Of a stretch of DNA of 64,000 nucleotides, positions 34,193-43,428 are shown one piece after another. Position numbers and translations under genes: made by a program. The DNA is from Lepidurus packardi. Taxonomy: Eukaryota; Arthropoda; Branchiopoda; Notostraca; Triopsidae. Position 1 is the first letter of the stretch. Each line of letters opens with the position of its first letter. The notes under the pieces were generated by a model. The model was not told the origin of the DNA. It ran no database searches and worked only from the letters and a program-made list of their open reading frames with translations. The stretch covers positions 11,229,412 through 11,293,411 of the forward strand of contig JAKZAN010000006.1 of assembly GCA_023053545.1 (NCBI GenBank), in the 5' to 3' direction.

Positions 34193-34337
34193 TGTAGCGG
34201 TTCGCGAGTCGAACCGCTAGCGAACCTCCGGGCAAGTAGAGAGAGAGTTGCGAGGGGGAGTCGTAGAGCGGGCTCGGGAGAAGACAGACGCGAGGGGTGG
34301 AGGCGTGGTGCGTACCAGAATTGAACTCCACGCGACA
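34193..34337 (+). repeat. Gypsy B 3' LTR
   Basis: 145 bp, one difference from the 5' LTR, followed by target duplication ATAC at 34338-34341. Confidence 0.92.
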
Positions 34338-34797
34338 ATACTATTTAATTTAATGCTATTTAAACATTATTCGTACAATGCATGCTAGCTTTAATATGGT
34401 AATTAGATATCAATAATTGTTTTCATAGAGTTTTTGTTTCTCTTGGCAAATAGGTACCGCCCAGGGCAGCTAACTTTGCAGTGAACCAGCAGCCTTTTTG
34501 CAGCCATCTGGGTTCTTCTCTGCGTTGTACTTTTGTTGAGTTTGTCTGGATTCTTCAAAGGTTGTTTTAGCCGAGAGTGTTTGTGTCCTGACACGAGGTG
34601 TCTCAGCTGCTGCTAAATTTGGTAATAAGATATGAATAATTGTTTTCATAGAGTTTTTGTTTCCCTTGGTAGATAGGTACCGCCCAGGGCAGCTAACTTT
34701 GCAGTGAACCAGCAGCATTTTTTGCAGCCATCTGGGTTCTTCTCTTCGTTGTACTTTTGTTGAGTTTGTCTGGATTCTTCAAAGGTTGTTTTAGTTC
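34338..34797. repeat. Duplicated block, copy 1 (right half), with 225-bp tandem units
   Basis: Continues 18780-19732 after the Gypsy B insertion. It holds one full and one partial copy of a unit of about 225 bp starting GGTAATTAGATA or GGTAATAAGATA (34394 and 34619) and containing AACTTTGCAGTGAACCAGCA. The same pair occurs at 37828-38276. Minus-strand frames are open through the units but change between copies, so I do not call a gene. Confidence 0.85.
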
Positions 34798-34856
34798 TTT
34801 TTAAGAAATTCACAAGTCCGGATTCTAACCTCTTTTCTTGTTTTCTTGTAGGAATC

Positions 34857-35047
34857 CGTTTGGTTGCTGTTAATCCCTATGAAGAGTTACGTATTTATGG
34901 CAATGACATTGTCCTGACTTATCGAAACCAGAGTCAATATGGGAATTTAGACCCTCACATCTTCGCAGTCGCAGATGAAGCTTATACGAAACTTGAAAGG
35001 TTCAGATTTTCCCTCTATTTGATTCCTTTTTACAATAAATTCCTCAT

Positions 35048-35085
<38 letters not shown>

Positions 35086-36420
35086 GCGATTTTTTGTTGC
35101 AGAGAGAACCGAAACCAGTCCATCATTGTGTCAGGAGAGTCAGGAGCAGGCAAAACTGTTTCTGCCAAGTACGCAACTCGTTATTTTGCCCCTGTCGGAG
35201 GTTCTGCCACTGAAACGCAAGAGGAGAGGACATTTTTGGCTTCGAATCCCATTATGGAGGTAAATATACTTCATTCTTGTTATTTTTCCTTTGAAAAAGT
35301 GGCAAAAAGCAGGGGAAAAAATGAACGGGAGCACAGTAGGCTTGTAAATTGGTTATCTTTGGCAGGCGATTGGGAATGCGAAAACGACGAGAAACGATAA
35401 CAGTTCCCGATTTGTCAAATATATCGAAATCAACTTATATGGAAATAGGCAAATATATGGAAATCGACTTTAACAGTCTATATCAGACTACGGGCGCAAA
35501 CATACGGACGTATTTACTCGAAAAGTCACGGGTGGTCTTCCAGTCGAACCAGGAACGGAATTACCACATCTTTTACCAGTTATATGCTGCTGCTAGTCTT
35601 CCCGAGTACCAGGATGTACGCTTAGGTGTGTCGATATGCTCTTCTTTTGCTTTTATGTAGCGTTAAATGCAATTTTGTTGCGTTTTGAATCGTTTCTTTA
35701 TTTTTATTGTCATTAAGACAGCTTTCATTACACGAACCAGGGCGGGAGTCCTTACCTTGATTGGGTAAAGGATTTGGAGGAGTTCACGCACACCAATCGC
35801 GCCTTCCATTCATTGGGCTTTAATGATGAGATCCAGAAGAACATTTTCAGGATTTTGGGGGCTATGTTGCACCTAGGAAATGTGCAGATCCAAGAAGCGG
35901 ATCAAGAGAACTGCACCACCCATGTTTAAAAGTATTTATGTTTCAAGCACTCTTTAAGAAGAATTTTCGAGTTCTTGTAGTTCCATTTATTAAGATATTA
36001 TTTTTAGCGTCCTGATACTCCTGGTTGATTCCTGCCACGTAATGGGTTTGAAATTGAATATAAAGAGGATTTGCGTAAATGGTTGCGTTATCGCCAGATT
36101 GTTACTAAGCGAGAAATGGTTACAAAGCCATTGAACCTAAAAGAGGTAAAAAGCGCTCAATTTTGTCCTTTCAAATAAAAAATAGTCAACATATAAAGTC
36201 AAAATGTCTACTTTTTCTTTTGTTTCAGGCGATATGTCCGCGTGACGCCCTAACTACGCATATTTATTGGCCTTTATTTTAAAAAAATGTGTCCCTGATC
36301 AACAAATCTTTGGCTAGTAATGTCACATCCTTGCGGTTTATCGGCGTCTTGAATGTCTACGGGTTGGATATCTACTTTACCTAATAGCCGCTCGATTTGC
36401 AGGTATTCATGTTTGGGTAC
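34857..36420 (+). pseudogene. Unprocessed myosin V motor-domain pseudogene fragment
   Basis: Exon-like pieces of a class V myosin head lie in order with introns still present: [12 protein letters not shown] and [12 protein letters not shown]; the P-loop [14 protein letters not shown] (about 35130-35170); switch 1 [13 protein letters not shown] (from 35366); [27 protein letters not shown] (about 35850); and RFIGVLNVYG (near 36340), the degraded switch 2/relay region. Myosin V is an actin motor for organelle transport. Damage: a local duplication around KYIEI/KYMEI (about 35420-35470) shifts the frame, a stop follows the HLGNV exon near 35926, later exons have stops, and the tail is missing. 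Retained introns show copying at DNA level, not by reverse transcription. Confidence 0.88.
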
Positions 36421-36542
36421 AAAAAGAAAAACCGAAAAGATATTTATGGGATTTTTTTGCTAGTCAACAATTGACAGCAGCAACTTGAGGATATAGTCAA
36501 CGTTTTGGAAGATATCGTGCCACCCTTATGACCGCACTACAG

Positions 36543-36799
36543 GCAAGTAATCCGTCGTTTTGATCAATTTATTATTAATTTAGAATCTCTAAGGCTTATT
36601 TACCAGTACATAAAGAAATGGCTTGAGTTAAACCTTTTGCTAGAATACCATTTTTAGATGGAGTTGGTAAACAGTTTATTTCTTACTTGGCTAATCGTTA
36701 GTTGATTGACTCATTTAAATTAGCTCCCGATAATTTATTTTTTGAATTAAATTAAATTTAAAATCTCCTTTCATTCCCACCCATTTCAGAGAGCGCAGT
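36543..36799. repeat. Extra diverged copy of the AATCCGTC block
   Basis: GCAAGTAATCCGTCGTTTTGATC onward resembles both 18810-19075 and 36830-37110, with more differences. Thus the start of the duplicated block is present three times, the third directly abutting the end of the myosin pseudogene. Confidence 0.8.
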
Positions 36800-38276
36800 T
36801 AAAGGAAACATTTGACTACAATTACATGGCAAATAACCGTCGTTTTGATCAATTTATTATTAGCTTAGAATCGCTAAGGATTCATTACCAGTACATAATG
36901 AAATGGCCTGAGTTAGACCTTTTGCTAAAATACCATTTTTACGTTTAGTTGGGAATCAGTTTATTTCTTACTTGGCTAATCGTTAGTTTATTGAGTTATT
37001 TCAATTAGCTCTCTACAATTAATTTTTCTACAATTTCTCTACAATTTTTTTCATTTCATTTTAAATCTCATCCCATTCCCATCCATTTCAGAGAGCGCAG
37101 TTAAATTAAACAGTTAATTGTCATTATTGAAGAACTGAGTTAGGAAAAGGAAATATTTCAAAACTAACTAGTTCTGTTTGCACCGTTAATGCCAAAAAAC
37201 TCTCATAATGGCGCTCGGGTCGTATTGCGCTATTAGAACGCAGCTGTGGCTCGGTGGCAGCCCCTAAGGAAGCCTCTCCTCTTGGCGGTTAGCGTGTTTT
37301 GTCAGAATAAGTGGCTTAAAAAGTGGAACTTTTTGGAAGTTTTAGAGGTAAGAAACAAGTGGAGAATACTCGCATTCACTTAGACTTAATTAATGTACCA
37401 AGTTTAACGTATAAGTATGCCAGTTAAGCCCGTTCTTGCCATTTTTAAGAGCGATAACAGGCTGTCCGTTGCCTCCACACTCCAACGTTGTTCCAACGTT
37501 TAGATTTTTCTAAACAAACGAAATGTTTAGAAAAATGAAGGCTTTTTGCATTTTTACTTTTTTTCTATTTAACATAAGGAACTAGCAATAAGAAGAGCTT
37601 ACTAGCATACAATGGGATAGAGTAGGCGCATTGAAATTGGCGTAATAAACTGCACGTGGTAAGCGTTCACTTTTGCGGGGAATTTTTTAGCACGATAGTG
37701 GAAAAAGGTCATTACTTTCCAGTTTCATGGCCATTTTTTATTTGTAGATTGGTTTGGTTTCCATTTAATACTATTTAATTTAATGCTATTTAAACATTAT
37801 TCGTACAATGCATGCTAGCTTTAATATGGTAATTAGATAACAATAATTGTTTTCATAGAGTTTTTGTTTCTCTTGGCAAATAGGTACTGCCCAGGGCAGC
37901 TAACTTTGCAGTGAACCAGCAGCCTTTTTGCAGCCATCTGGGTTCTTCTCTGCGTTGTACTTTTGTTGAGTTTGTCCGGATTCTTCAAAGGTTGTTTTAG
38001 CCGAGAGTGTTTGTGTCCTGACACGAGGTGTCTCAGCTGCTGCTAAATTTGGTAATAAGATATGAATAATTGTTTTCATAGAGTTTTTGTTTCCCTTGGT
38101 AGATAGGTACCGCCAAGGGCAGCTAACTTTGCAGTGAACCAGCAGCCTTTTTGCAGCCATCTGGGTTCTTCTCTGCGTTGTACTTTTGTTGAGTTTGCCT
38201 GGATTCTTCAAAGGTTGTTTTAGCCGAGAGTGTTCGTGTCTTGACACGAGGTGTCTCAGCTGCTGCTAAAACATTC
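36800..38276. repeat. Duplicated block, copy 2 (uninterrupted)
   Basis: Nearly identical to 18780-19732 joined to 34338-34797, and carries the empty Gypsy B target (ATTTAATACTATTTAATT, about 37764-37781). The 225-bp unit occurs twice at 37828-38276. With copy 1 it flanks the myosin V fragment as direct repeats of about 1.4 kb. Confidence 0.88.
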
Positions 38277-39530
38277 GAGTTATTCTTTTCGTCGAAGCAT
38301 TTAACGTCGAAGTCGGCTATTACTAGGTGTTGTAGTAAGAATGAATCAGGGTTTTTGAGGTTATTTCTGGTTTCTGACGTATGTGCTTTTTTCATTTAAA
38401 TGACCTCTTAGACCTCGGCTATTAACTGCTACTTGTATTGAAATTTCATTGTTATTACGTCATATAGTGTTTATGGCTTTGAACATTTCCATATAAGGAA
38501 GGCCGTTCCTTTGCTCAAGGGTACTTTTCGGTTTTTATTTTGACGTTTTCGACATTGTGTAAAGTTTAGGGCTTGGTTGGGACAGGTGACGGAATGTATA
38601 ATGGCGTCCGGGAGTTTTTTTTTTTTTTTTTTGTTGATTAAATCCAAAATGGCTGTGGTATGTGGGATTTGACAGAATTGTTAAGTGCTATAGCGTAAAC
38701 GGTTTCTCCACAAAATTCTGATGAGATGGATCGGTCTTGTAAAGGGTTCTCAGTTTTCCCGTCGACTTTTCCACTTTTCGTTACTGATTCCTTGATTCAT
38801 TTCAGGGCTTCTGCTTGGCTTGTAGGTGTATACCTGTCCAGGCGGTCGACAGTAGGCACCTTTCTCTCTCCGAGCAGGTGTGTGACTTGTGTCTCGGCTG
38901 CTTCGGTATCTTAATACCGTACTTTCCAGGAGGAGCTGGATAGTATATTATCCTAATCCGGCGTTAGGGGGTCACCGGTCAGTTTTAGTGATGGGAATAG
39001 AGCACGCCCCCCAAATGGAAAGTCTCTCCTTTTGTGCAGGAACTCCCTAAACCCCCAACCCTATACAAAATTTCAATACCAATTATTTTCAATACCAATT
39101 ATTTAAATTTCAATACCAAAAATAATTTCAATTTGGAGTACCATTTAGCCAATCATTTTCATTCTCCGCCGATCCCTCTGAATGTCTTTGATTTCCACTC
39201 ATCCCACGGTAGTCCAACCTCTCCTCACGGTAGTTCAACCTCCATGCGTGGTCGTGCTTTTTGGGCTGGCTTTCTTATGGGACGTACATCTGGTGCGGTT
39301 TCCACTTCGTCTCGTTCCGCGGACGGTCCGACTTCGAAGGGGTATAGCTTTATGATCGGTCTGTTAGTAATTCCGCCTGTAGTCCTCAATTCAGCGGCTC
39401 GGGTTAATCCATCTCTACCCGGGAGTAGTTTGGTGATTACTATTGTCGCGACGCTGTTGTAGAGAAGACCGAAGAAAGGATGGTTTGGACTTACCTATAG
39501 TAGACAACTTCAGGCAAGGAATAAGATAAA
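38277..39530. other. No gene recognised
   Basis: Mixed sequence with a run of T (about 38617-38632) and an A/T repeat (CAATACCAATTATTT) near 39075-39120. A 142-codon frame at 39034-39462 is low-complexity in part and has no recognised domain. Confidence 0.4.
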
Positions 39531-39725
39531 TGTGGGGTCATCCAAGAAGTAGGCTTTTATTTAACCGTGACCCAACACCACTTAACAACAAAAACGACAG
39601 GATCGGAGCGAACCAAGTTAGTCTTGTGTGATAACATACAAACGAGCGTAACCAACGGTTACTGAGGAAGGTGGAATACAAGTTCCTCGAGAGTTTGCCC
39701 GTATCCCCTTTGTATACGCCCCACA
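39531..39725 (-). repeat. BEL/Pao-type LTR
   Basis: 195 bp bounded by TGTGGGG and CCCCACA. On the minus strand it has AATAAAAG, a polyadenylation signal, in its second half. Its upstream partner is the BEL/Pao pol remnant at 50571-50905; Gypsy D separates them. Confidence 0.62.
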
Positions 39726-39745
39726 CATTGGAGAAAACAACATAT

Positions 39746-40149
39746 TGTCACGTCTAAATCTGACAGGGCATCAAATCCGTCAGGAATTAGAGTGTTCGGG
39801 AAAGGTGGATTTACAGAACTGTATTTGGGAAAATTACAGTGGTAAAGTTAAGAGGACGAAACACTACATGACAAACAGAGGACTACTGCCTAACACCCTA
39901 CTAGGAGAGTCTACCCTCTTACGCTCCCACTAACAGACTACCCTCCAGTACTGCCACTCTCTAACCAACTGACTTGGTTAAGTGGAAACATCATCCTCAC
40001 TCTCAGGGATCCATCCTGCCTGGTGTATCCGTACAGGACGCGTAATCCGGTACACAGGCGGATGGATCCTCTGATGTTACGCTGATCTTAACTAAATAAG
40101 CAAAGCGAAGCGTGAGAAAAAGCAAGCAATGCGAAATACAGCCGTGACA
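39746..40149 (-). repeat. Gypsy D 3' LTR
   Basis: 404 bp, TGTCACG...CGTGACA. On its high-coordinate side lies the polypurine tract, read on the minus strand. Confidence 0.93.
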
Positions 40150-40168
40150 TTACCCCCGGCCCGCTTTC
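40150..40168 (-). promoter_or_regulatory. Gypsy D polypurine tract
   Basis: On the minus strand a purine-rich CGAAAGCGGGCCGGGGGTAA directly precedes the 3' LTR. The same sequence occurs next to the LTRs of elements E and F. Confidence 0.75.
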
Positions 40169-40394
40169 GAACGTCCCGGTCGAAACAAGCGGACCACGCG
40201 TCGATAGCGCTATCTAGAGGCAATGCCAGGCGAAATTTAATGACAAGCTTGCAAGCACATGGTTAAAATCAGCAAGCGTACACACCTAATAGTTGATAAC
40301 TACTGGTTAAACACTAGACTAAACCGTGGATACTTTGGGGTAACTTGTACTGAGGGGAACAAGTACGACACTACCACTACACTGATTGTCTTGA

Positions 40395-42422
40395 TTACTG
40401 GTCGGCGGTTCCCTCCATGGTCAGCGGGAGTACGCCTCCATGGTCACGCATCCTTACTTCTATGGCTCGCACACGTCGCACAAGTGCGTCGATGTTGTAG
40501 CTGGGTCTGCCCAAGGCGGCTGGCTCATGGAGCCGTAAGGTTGCCTCCAATTGCTCGATCCGTGTCAGGAGCGCTTGGTCACGTCCAGCGGTTACTCGCC
40601 ATAGGCACCAACTCAGGATGGCGACGATCACTAGTACTACCACGGTAACCGACCCGGAGATGGTTATCGAGGGATAGCTGATATCGCCCCATACGCCGGG
40701 AGCTTCCTCGAAGAGATTTCTGCGCTGTTTGGCTGCTTTCTGGAAGGTATCCCACGTAGTTCTCCAGCTGGCGGCTACGTCACCACTCTCCTTCTCCAGT
40801 GTTTTAATGTGATCGGCTATTTTCGGGTCTACCCAGGTAAGATTGGCCGTGGGCAGGTGTGGTTGGGTCAGGTTAGTTGGAAAAGCGGACAAAGACCAAG
40901 CCGGCATGCGTGAGGTGATATTGGACTGCCCAAAAGAGTCCAAGGAAGCGGCTAAAATCCACTCCGGGCTGATGGCCACACATGCAACGGGAACTTCGAG
41001 AATTCCCATCCCCTGAATTTTTATAGTTTTGGTCTTCCCTTCCCCATTCCCTTTTAGGTTTGGGTGGCAAGCAATTGTCACTCTAATGGCCTTACCGGTT
41101 GAGTACAACCATTTACGGGGCCCCACCCGGACCAAGGATGAAGCATCCGCCTTCCTAACCTCTTTTCGGCAAAACCGCTCCGTCTGGTTAGCCTCGTCTT
41201 TCATTAGGGCGGCCATACAGGAAGGTCCCGTAGCTGTTCGTCTGAACTCCCGGACTAGGGGGCATACCTTGATCTCGTAGGCCTTGCACGAGTCGATTTC
41301 GACCTGACTCAGTTCCACGTACATCTCTCTATCCCCGGAAACGGCCAAGTACTCGGGTAGGTCTAAGATTTCGCTCACGAAACTGCTATCAGGTATTGGG
41401 ACGGGTACATGCAGAACGCGGAATAATTTAAGGTGGTACTGCGATTCATACAAGGGGACCTCGATAAATAATCGTAACTTCCCTTGGTAGGCAGCGGAGT
41501 GGACGCGACACCGTTGGTAGGTCGCCCAGAGACCACCCAGGTCTCCCACCGCGATCCCCACCCACCCCTTTGGCAAGGCGGCGTTAATTTTTACCAAAAT
41601 CTCGGCAAAGTCAGTAGGGGGGACTAATAAGGGGGATAGCACCCCCGCTGCGGCAGCCACCATGCCATCGCTTAATGCGTTCAGATACGACTCGGCCCAC
41701 GCAAGGGCCCCCTGTATGGCCCTTTCCCATATGTCGATGTGAATGTCGAAGAGCCATGCTTCGTGATTATCCCTAAACTGAGCTCTCACTTCTTCCTGGG
41801 AAAGCCGGAGTCCCGCCTCCAGTCCTTGGTAACCTTGGCTAAGCTTCTGCAGGATCTCGAAGTTCTTTTGGGTTCTCCAAAAAGTACTGTTAATTAGGGT
41901 TGCCTGGTCGGTCACTAGGTGGCTCACAAGGTCTTCCTTTTTAGTTATTTCGGTTAGCCGGCGGTTAATGACCTCGAGGTCCCCATGCGAGGCTGTCCCG
42001 AAAAGCCATTTCAGCGCCTCGCCCCCGGCATCTATAAGGCCTCTCTTGTTACGTCCCGTAACCGGATTACTGGTCAACCGCTCTAGCGCTACTGACCGGA
42101 GTTGGAGTTCAGTCAGGTGCTTGCGGTAACTTTCTATATCCCTCTGGACTCGGGTGTGCAAGTCGTGCATAACCCTTTGGTTATGGGTGAATTGGTCTGT
42201 ATAACTCCTCTCGATCCATAGGGCCTCGCCAGTTTTCACCAGCAGCTGGTTTAGCGGGTTTGGATCTACATCGGTGACCATGACCCACCTCGCTCCCGCG
42301 AAGATGACCTGGCCCTCATCTACAAAGTAGACGTCCTCGTGCACTCCTCCGTCCTGCACTGCGCCTAGAACGCCCCCGCAGAGGGGCAACACGAATAGCA
42401 CCGTCCACCAGATCACGCGCAT
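40395..42422 (-). CDS. env: Gypsy D envelope glycoprotein, baculovirus F-like
   Basis: 675 residues, intact. A signal peptide is visible (MRVIWWTVLFVLPLCGGVLG). Near residue 133 a furin-type site RNKR is followed directly by GLIDAGGEALKWLFGT, the fusion-peptide pattern of baculovirus F and insect errantivirus Env proteins. A helical ectodomain with a Cys-containing central part (VEIDSCKAYEIKVC) follows. A transmembrane segment lies near residues 595-615 (VTVVVLVIVAILSWCLW), then a cytoplasmic tail. Such proteins mediate membrane fusion and can make a retrotransposon infectious between cells. A splice acceptor (CACACAG|GT) sits just before the ATG, so expression is probably from a spliced RNA. 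Element E carries a close copy. Confidence 0.88.
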   Translation of the reverse strand: MRVIWWTVLFVLPLCGGVLGAVQDGGVHEDVYFVDEGQVIFAGARWVMVTDVDPNPLNQLLVKTGEALWIERSYTDQFTHNQRVMHDLHTRVQRDIESYRKHLTELQLRSVALERLTSNPVTGRNKRGLIDAGGEALKWLFGTASHGDLEVINRRLTEITKKEDLVSHLVTDQATLINSTFWRTQKNFEILQKLSQGYQGLEAGLRLSQEEVRAQFRDNHEAWLFDIHIDIWERAIQGALAWAESYLNALSDGMVAAAAGVLSPLLVPPTDFAEILVKINAALPKGWVGIAVGDLGGLWATYQRCRVHSAAYQGKLRLFIEVPLYESQYHLKLFRVLHVPVPIPDSSFVSEILDLPEYLAVSGDREMYVELSQVEIDSCKAYEIKVCPLVREFRRTATGPSCMAALMKDEANQTERFCRKEVRKADASSLVRVGPRKWLYSTGKAIRVTIACHPNLKGNGEGKTKTIKIQGMGILEVPVACVAISPEWILAASLDSFGQSNITSRMPAWSLSAFPTNLTQPHLPTANLTWVDPKIADHIKTLEKESGDVAASWRTTWDTFQKAAKQRRNLFEEAPGVWGDISYPSITISGSVTVVVLVIVAILSWCLWRVTAGRDQALLTRIEQLEATLRLHEPAALGRPSYNIDALVRRVRAIEVRMRDHGGVLPLTMEGTADQ

Positions 42423-42440
42423 ACCTGTGTGTTGAAAATT
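42423..42440 (-). promoter_or_regulatory. Likely env splice acceptor
   Basis: Read on the minus strand: a pyrimidine-bearing stretch, CAACACACAG, then GT and the env ATG. The same arrangement precedes env of element E (57580-57597). Confidence 0.55.
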
Positions 42441-42684
42441 TGCGTTAGAAAGTGACTGACAAGAAACTGGGGAGAAAACGACATCGGGTACTGCGGCCTC
42501 CCCTGAGCCACTCGTGTATACAGTTTTAGGAAAGGGGAGGACGGGTTAGGGGGGTCTGAGACCCCACGTCATTCGTGTCTGCCCTTCACCTTTCCTGAAA
42601 ACGCATAGTAAGCGAACTCAGACCGTTGTACGCGTTAGCAGTGTATTTCAATCTCGGGTAACAGCGGTGGTACCGAAGGTGAAT

Positions 42685-43242
42685 TTAGCAATCTCCGTCC
42701 TCCCGCGAGGTCCACATGTTGCGGACACGCTGGTATGCCACAAACTCCAATTTGACATCCAATTCTTCCAGCCGTTGGGTCAGGTTGGCCAGGCGGGCTT
42801 CCCACTGGTTTTCCAGCTCGCCCAAGGCCTGTTGAAGATCCTCTACCTGGCCCCGCCACTCTCCTCGCTCCTGCTGGGCCCTCCAGCGTTCTCCGATTAG
42901 GCAGGCCTCCAGCTGTTTGATTTTCTTGGCAGCGGCGGACGCCCTCCCCTGCATAGCGACCACCTGCGGTGCTCGAACCCACGCCGGTATCCTCGTCAAC
43001 TCCGGCATTCCTTCAAACCTGGAGTCCACCCCCGGGTCTGGGGAAGGTCCCCGAGCGCCCTGCTCCTGGCCTGCCGGACTGTTAGTTGGTAGCGGGGGGC
43101 TGCGGAGTTGGACTGGCTGGGGTGGTATCAACCACCCTAGTGGGGGTGGGGGTATCGTCAGGTCCTGCACCAGCCACTGCCCGCCTACCTGCACCGTTAC
43201 CGTGGTTGTTTTTTTTGACACTTTCCATGTTGTTCTTGTCAC
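42685..43242 (-). CDS. Gypsy D accessory ORF between pol and env, coiled coil
   Basis: 185 residues. The N-terminal half is rich in Pro; residues about 100-170 form a long heptad-like helix (RGQVEDLQQALGELENQWEARL, here split by position). No known domain was recognised. It lies where some errantiviruses have the pol-env junction and does not overlap either. Element E has a different coiled-coil ORF at the same place, suggesting that an oligomerising helper protein is a feature of this lineage. It could be a late product of the env RNA. Confidence 0.6.
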   Translation of the reverse strand: MTRTTWKVSKKTTTVTVQVGGQWLVQDLTIPPPPLGWLIPPQPVQLRSPPLPTNSPAGQEQGARGPSPDPGVDSRFEGMPELTRIPAWVRAPQVVAMQGRASAAAKKIKQLEACLIGERWRAQQERGEWRGQVEDLQQALGELENQWEARLANLTQRLEELDVKLEFVAYQRVRNMWTSREDGDC

Positions 43243-43428
43243 GTCAAGGAATGTGCTTAGAGTGATAGGACCTCCAACTATTAGCGAGCGATAGGGCTCA
43301 CCCCGGGGTTAGGGGAAGGCCGTGGGCGAGGCGACCCCGACTTGGAAAGGTGCCGGCACACTGGGGTGGGCGCGGCCGACTCCCCTTTTTCCCCAAGCGC
43401 CTCTCGCCTCTCCTCCTCCCTTCGTCCC

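Larger units (their letters stand above)
19733..34337 (+). mobile_element. Gypsy element B, LTR retrotransposon carrying nested insertions
   Basis: Two 145-bp LTRs (TGTAGCGG...GCGACA) differ at one position and are flanked by a 4-bp duplication ATAC (19729-19732 and 34338-34341). The uninterrupted target survives at about 37767-37785 in the other copy of the duplicated block, which confirms the boundaries. Without its inserts the element is about 6.2 kb, with gag, then pol in the -1 frame, and no env. It is disabled by a stop in gag, a frameshift in pol and a non-LTR element inserted at 25752. Confidence 0.93.

Noticed and set aside
34403-34718. Repeated minus-strand ORFs (also 37833-38395) with RRTQMAAKRLLVHCKVSC
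   Set aside because: They arise from the 225-bp tandem unit; the frame changes between units, starts differ, and no domain or splice support is seen.
38617-38632. Run of T as the tail of a minus-strand retrocopy
   Set aside because: No coding sequence, target duplication or recognisable element adjoins it.
39034-39462. Plus-strand ORF of 142 codons
   Set aside because: The N-terminal part is a CAATACCAATTATTT repeat and the remainder has no recognisable domain.
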